From positions 50,409-114,408 of the forward strand of contig JAULBX010008662.1 in NCBI GenBank assembly GCA_032358255.1: a DNA stretch of 64,000 nt, read 5' to 3'. The stretch comes from Heterotrichella gracilis (lineage: Eukaryota; Sar; Xanthophyceae; Tribonematales; Xanthonemataceae). Numbering within the stretch: position 1 is the stretch's first letter; every line of letters begins with the position of its first letter. The notes beneath the pieces were generated by a model, which searched no databases, was not told where the DNA came from, and saw nothing but the letters and a program-made list of their open reading frames with translations. Below are positions 59,291 to 64,000 of the stretch, one piece after another. The position numbers and the translations under genes were made by a program.

Positions 59291-62200
59291 ATGCTGCCAG
59301 ACGAACGGGACGACTTTGCTTTTGCTGTGGAAAGGCAGCCTCGACAGTCACTGGAGACGCTTGTGCTCAATGTGGTGGTGCTGCATGGCCATGACTACAC
59401 CTTCCCAGCCAGTTCCTCAAACCCTCCTCCTTGCCAAACCTGCCTCCAGCAGCAGTACATTCCATCCTTCACACCAGACTGCGGTGAAGTCGCAAGCTTG
59501 CTCGAGTCATGCTACGTGGTACCAGCAGCCCGCTTCACACCTGCCCAGCTGTCCATCTTCAAGGCCGAAGGAAGTCTCAACATCGCGCCTGTGGCCTCCC
59601 AACCAGGCGCCAGCTCCAGCCCCGCTATTGACCAGTGCATTATATGTGGACTGGTACAGAATGGCGCAGACCTTGTGGCTGTGGTCAAAGACACAGACGT
59701 GTATACACCTGGTCACGCCGCCGAGGGCATGTTTGGTGTGGTGCTGCGCCTGGATGCCACTGACCAGCTCATATCGGCTGCCTGTCAGTGCCACAATGTG
59801 CCTCTGCCAGTACTGTGGTGCAGGCACGCGTTACAGCCATAGCAGCAGCAGGCCCAGGCTGCACGTTTTGGACTACGGAAAGTTGAAACAAAAGATGTTG
59901 AGTGCAGACACCGAAGTCCTTTCTGGCTTCCTAATTCAAACAGGTACGCTCGCTCTTTATGTTCTGGCGGTACGTCTTTTATATGTATCCTCTGATACTA
60001 GGCGCTTATTCCACATGGAATTTAAAACCCTGCCTATATATGTGTAGATGTGATTTGTATGTCCTGCACCGACCAGCTGCTGAAAGCGGCATTCCCTCAA
60101 AACTACCTACCCAGTTGTTTTCCGCTCACTCGTTTAACCACCTCTGTGCAGCTTACAACAACCATGCCCTCCTGCCCATCTGGCGTGCCCTGTCATCCTG
60201 TGTCGGCCCAGGCAAACCCTGGCGCTCCCTGGTCAAACCCCAGTGGCTTGAGGAGTATGAGTCGCCAGTGACCAACAGTAGGGAGGAGAAAATCAGGCTT
60301 GAGAGGGCCCAGGCAAATGCTGTTGAGCTGGTGGAGGTCCTCCAACGCACCGTTCTGCCAAAGACGGGTGTGTCGGTGTGGGATGCGAATGGGGTCAGCA
60401 ACGGTGCACAAGGTAGGCACGGCAATGGGAATAGGGTGGATCTTAGGATTATTGTTGTGACTACATTACCATGCATGTCGACATTCACATACCCTAGCAT
60501 GCACATTAAACTTGCCAAACATTTCTGGTAATATTTAGTTGAAATGACATTGGGTCACACACGGTGTCATTCTAAGTGACCCGAAGTGAAAGGTGGATGA
60601 CACTGTTTTAATTGGCATTCTGCTGCATAATTATGGCCCGGGAGCCAGCATTTTCATCTGCCCTTGATGGGAGTTTTGAAACCCATGTGGCAAACCCGTG
60701 TCAGGGCCTGCAGTCAGCATGTTGTGCTTTTTACATGCTGCACAGTATGGTGTGTGCGTGCATGATGTCAATGCAACCTTCAATTCGCACACATGTCAAT
60801 GCAACATTCGCACACATGCCTGGATTTGTTTTTACAGATGTCAACATGTTTATGCATCCGGCATCGTAAAAAAGTATAGCCATGGTGGCTCATTGTGAAA
60901 ACGTGTACCCATGCTTGCCCTGGGTGCACAGGTCTGCCCGAGACATACCCGGCAGTTCCTAGCCTGTCGGTTCGGTCCCAGATCACCATACAGGCGCTTT
61001 TACACAAGGTGAGCGTCATTTTTTTATGTCTCGGGTGCACAGACTGAATAGTGCCAAGGCGGTACTCGTGCTGTGCTGGTTTGCTTGTTTTGCTTGTCAG
61101 GTATGCTTGTTGTCAAGCTTTGCAGTTTGTGAGAAGACATCAAAATAGTGATAGGTTGCTCAGTGAGGTGACACCGCTGCATGAACTATCTAACATCTCT
61201 GAATCTAATGTCTACACAAACTTGCAAGGTGCGTCTGCTCCACCGGGCCGGCTACCAGCAGCAGGCATGCGACCTCCTCCTCGGCACCACATGTGCGCTG
61301 TCACACCCCCTGGTGTGGGACAATTGGGCTGCACAGCTGGCCCCCATCTCGATGCGGCGCCTCTTGGTGGGGCTGTGGAAGGTGTGCTACCCGGAGGCTG
61401 TGGGCAGGGTGGCTGTGCTGGATGAGGTGCTTATCTGTGGTCCGGACAGGGGCACTATGTGTGCCGCAACGCATGTGGACTTCCTGGACCTGCTCACGGA
61501 TCTGCTGGGAGCTGCATGCGATGGGTAGCTAGGTTGGGTAGCTGACACGTTACTGCAAGCATGAGAAATAGTGGTTTCAGGTGCATGCAGAGTATTTTGA
61601 ACCTTGCAGGTTGGACATTGCACATCCATCAGTAGTCGGGGGCAACATGATGAACACCTATGCTGAGATATGCTTCTCACCCGCCCTAACCTAATGTGTT
61701 AGATGCAATTCATCACAGCAGTATGGGGGGCTTGGTTGTGCAAGCCCATGCTTTGTAAGTGATCCCATTTCACCCACCACTACCTCCTCTCTTGTTACGC
61801 AGGCGTGTACTTCACTGCTGCAGCGCTGCAAGCCCACCAGCAGGCCTGCGCTCGCAATGTGGCTCTGAAACTGCTAGAGGTGCTGTCCTCTCCTATAGCC
61901 TCCTCCCCCATATTGCCAATCAATCCTTTCGACCACATGGACAAGCCCTCGGTGGTATCCCTCAAATCCATGCTGAGCAAAATGTCCGACAAGCGATCAG
62001 CAGCCACAGACAGCCTGCTTGGGATGAGCGCATGGGCGGTAGTGCAAAAGCTCATCGAGGCTCCATCGCAACCTGGAAAAGCAAAGAAACTGGAGCAGTT
62101 TCTGGCATGTGTGAACAGCCTGGGCACGGATCTAGCTCAGGTAAACAAGCCATTCAATTGAATCACTGGCAATTCTGGCATGTTTGCCCCTGCCACCCCG

Positions 62201-64000
62201 CTCTGTTGCAGCACTGCTTAACCCGTGTCTGCGCTTGCGGGCTGACCCCTTCTGCTGCACTAAGAACAGTGTTAGACAAGGACTTTGCTTCTGATCCAAA
62301 GTGAAGATGACTAAACGTGTTACATGGCCTTCCAGCTTGATAACCTAATTTAACATCGTCTCCCTGTCCATACAGGAGCTCTTGTACAACACCGCCTCCT
62401 GTGCGCTGGCCATGAGGAAAGTGCACCTGTCAGATCTTCCAGACGATCCGGCACAACCCAGTCCCCGTGCCAACCAGTGGTCTTACCTTTACCATGGGTT
62501 TGATGACGAAGTGACAACAGCAGCATCAGCAACATTTTGCCTGGACGACAGCGACACTCAGTCAATTTCAGCGCTCTGCACCGCCTGTAATGTGTGTGAG
62601 CACGGCAGCGGACCAACCGCACATGCATGGAGTGCCGCAACTGTGGAGACCACCCGGGAGCACTTGGCTACTGTGTTGCTGCAACGTTTGCCACGGGGCA
62701 ACGGGGAGCCAAATGCCACACCGCTTTCAGAACTGCACCAAGCGGCTGCAGTAGCGGTGCTGGCCCATCTGGACAGGGAGGGAGAGGAGTATGGCATTGA
62801 TGCAGAGCCAGGTGTGTGGGAAGTGGCCGTGTTGTCGCTCACCCATTGGTTCCAGCGCCTGCGCCAGCTCAGCAGCGGCAACAGCCAGTCACCCCCCACC
62901 AGCCTGGCCAGCCTGGCAACCACCCACGCTGCGGCGATCCACGGCACCCGCGCGGCGCTGCTCATCTTGAACTTTGGCGCCCACCATGTAGGAATGCTGC
63001 ACCAGGTGGAGGGGCTGCATGGCGCCATTGTGGCAGCGAAGGAAACCCTCTTGCTGGTGGTGCAGCTGACACGGGAGTACCACAAGCCAGTGCTGGCCTC
63101 GGGCGCCATCCGCCACGCCTCCCCTTCCCCCAGCATGCACACCCAGGTGGTGTTCTGGGATGCCGCAGGGGCGCTGCTGCAGCAGGTGCAGTGGATGTGT
63201 AACACCTGGCAGCGACATGCTGAGCTGGCAGCGGTGAGCAGCTTTGGGGATTTAGTGTCGTCCCTGGGATCGATCCCTGTGCTGGAGCAGCTGTGCCTGG
63301 TCAGCCTGCGGTCAGGGGTGGTGGGCCGTAGCGTCGATGCGCAAAGGCGCTTGGAGCTCTTCCTAGTCTACGGATGCAGTTTGGCTGCACAGTCAGAGTC
63401 CTCCCTGGCAGCGGTTTGCAGCTCCAAGATCGTCATGTCATGGCTGATCAGCACAGTCTGTGGCTTTGAGCTTGCATCCGTCCCTCATCGCCAGTCTTCA
63501 GTGCAGAGCATGTGCACCCATCAGCTGTCAAGCACCGCCGTCACCATCCTGCGCCACTTCCACCAAGGCCTGGGGATGAGGGACAGCATGAGGGAAGGGA
63601 GGTGGGAGTACACGCTGTGGGACAATCTACTGCAAAGCCTCGCCACATGCTTTGATGGGGCCTCAGATGTCGTGGGCTTGCCCAACCACCACAGCTGGCC
63701 GCACCACCATGACGAACATCCGTTTGGTCCCTCGGGGAGCTCAGCTAGAGAGGTCCCCATCCTGCGATGCAGGTGAGTGTACCGTGGCTGCTGGTGTCTA
63801 CATCATGTCATGTCAGGATTGCTGGTCAATTTTCACAATAACTGGGCGACAGGCTGCAATGTCTCCTCTGGGACAGCTACAAGAATGGGTTGCACATTGC
63901 ATTGCACAGGACCACGACAGGGCACTAGGGATAACACTTTAGACGCGGAGATATCACACCGCCTGAGCCGTGCAGGTGGCGCCTTTGCGTCGCTCAGAGG
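59291..64000 (+). CDS. SWIM-type zinc-finger family, copy C (frame broken after the finger; 3' truncated by window)
   Basis: Exons aligned to copy B: 59291-59942, 60152-60412, 60932-61008, 61229-61524, 61803-62140, 62376-63772, with a further exon probably starting near 63976. Exon 1 begins MLPDERDDFAFAVERQ and carries CQCHNVPLPVLWCRH (C165, C167, C177, H179), the SWIM CxCx9CxH. Three codons after the His comes an in-frame TAG at 59840. The conserved LHVLDYGKLK resumes in another frame from about 59862, with no intron-sized gap to explain it. Later exons are clean: GVSVWDANGVS, LSHPLVWDNW, and one long 62376-63772 exon with LSSGNSQSPPTSLASL and REYHKPVLASGA. It has a private intron (61009-61228) splitting copy B's exon 3, and lacks copy B's 21593-21834 intron. 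It is either a pseudogene, a truncated-protein gene, or an assembly error. Confidence 0.7.

Overview
The window is nuclear DNA of a eukaryote, most likely a green alga (Chlorophyta). Genes are split into many short exons with GT-AG introns. N-terminal extensions look like organelle transit peptides. The protein set is plant/algal in style: MATE exporter, PP2C, LUC7, a Rubisco-LSMT-type SET protein and a possible ABC1K. Introns carry Arabidopsis-type telomere motifs (TTTAGGG). Species was not identified. All exon borders were read by eye from splice consensus, codon phase and family or paralog alignment. No splice predictor or database was used.

Layout: 1-1732 (+) is the 3' end of a possible ABC1K-like gene. 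4.2-11.1 kb (+) is a protein kinase gene whose C-terminal exons look like a cyclin box. 11.1-13.9 kb is mostly featureless. 13.9-18.4 kb (-) is a damaged copy (A), and 20.1-25.6 kb (-) a more intact copy (B), of a SWIM zinc-finger gene family. 26.8-41.5 kb is a minus-strand block: LUC7 splicing factor, dTMP kinase, MATE transporter, PP2C phosphatase. 42.25-45.16 kb (+) is an acid-lipase-like gene. 46.1-50.4 kb (-) is a SET-domain lysine methyltransferase. 51.4-54.7 kb (+) is L-threonine 3-dehydrogenase. 56.2-58.0 kb (+) is hypoxanthine phosphoribosyltransferase. 59.3-64 kb (+) is a third SWIM-family copy (C), running off the end.

Most genes are unrelated housekeeping functions. dTMP kinase and HPRT both serve nucleotide metabolism but are 25 kb apart. 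The most unusual content is the three-copy SWIM family and the kinase/cyclin-box gene. In the family, copy A lost its zinc finger by an apparently in-frame exon-fusing deletion and then gained frameshifts. Copy C has a stop two codons after the zinc finger's last ligand region. Copies B and C each have a private intron. A further oddity is telomere-like repeats lying within about 30 nt of several splice sites.
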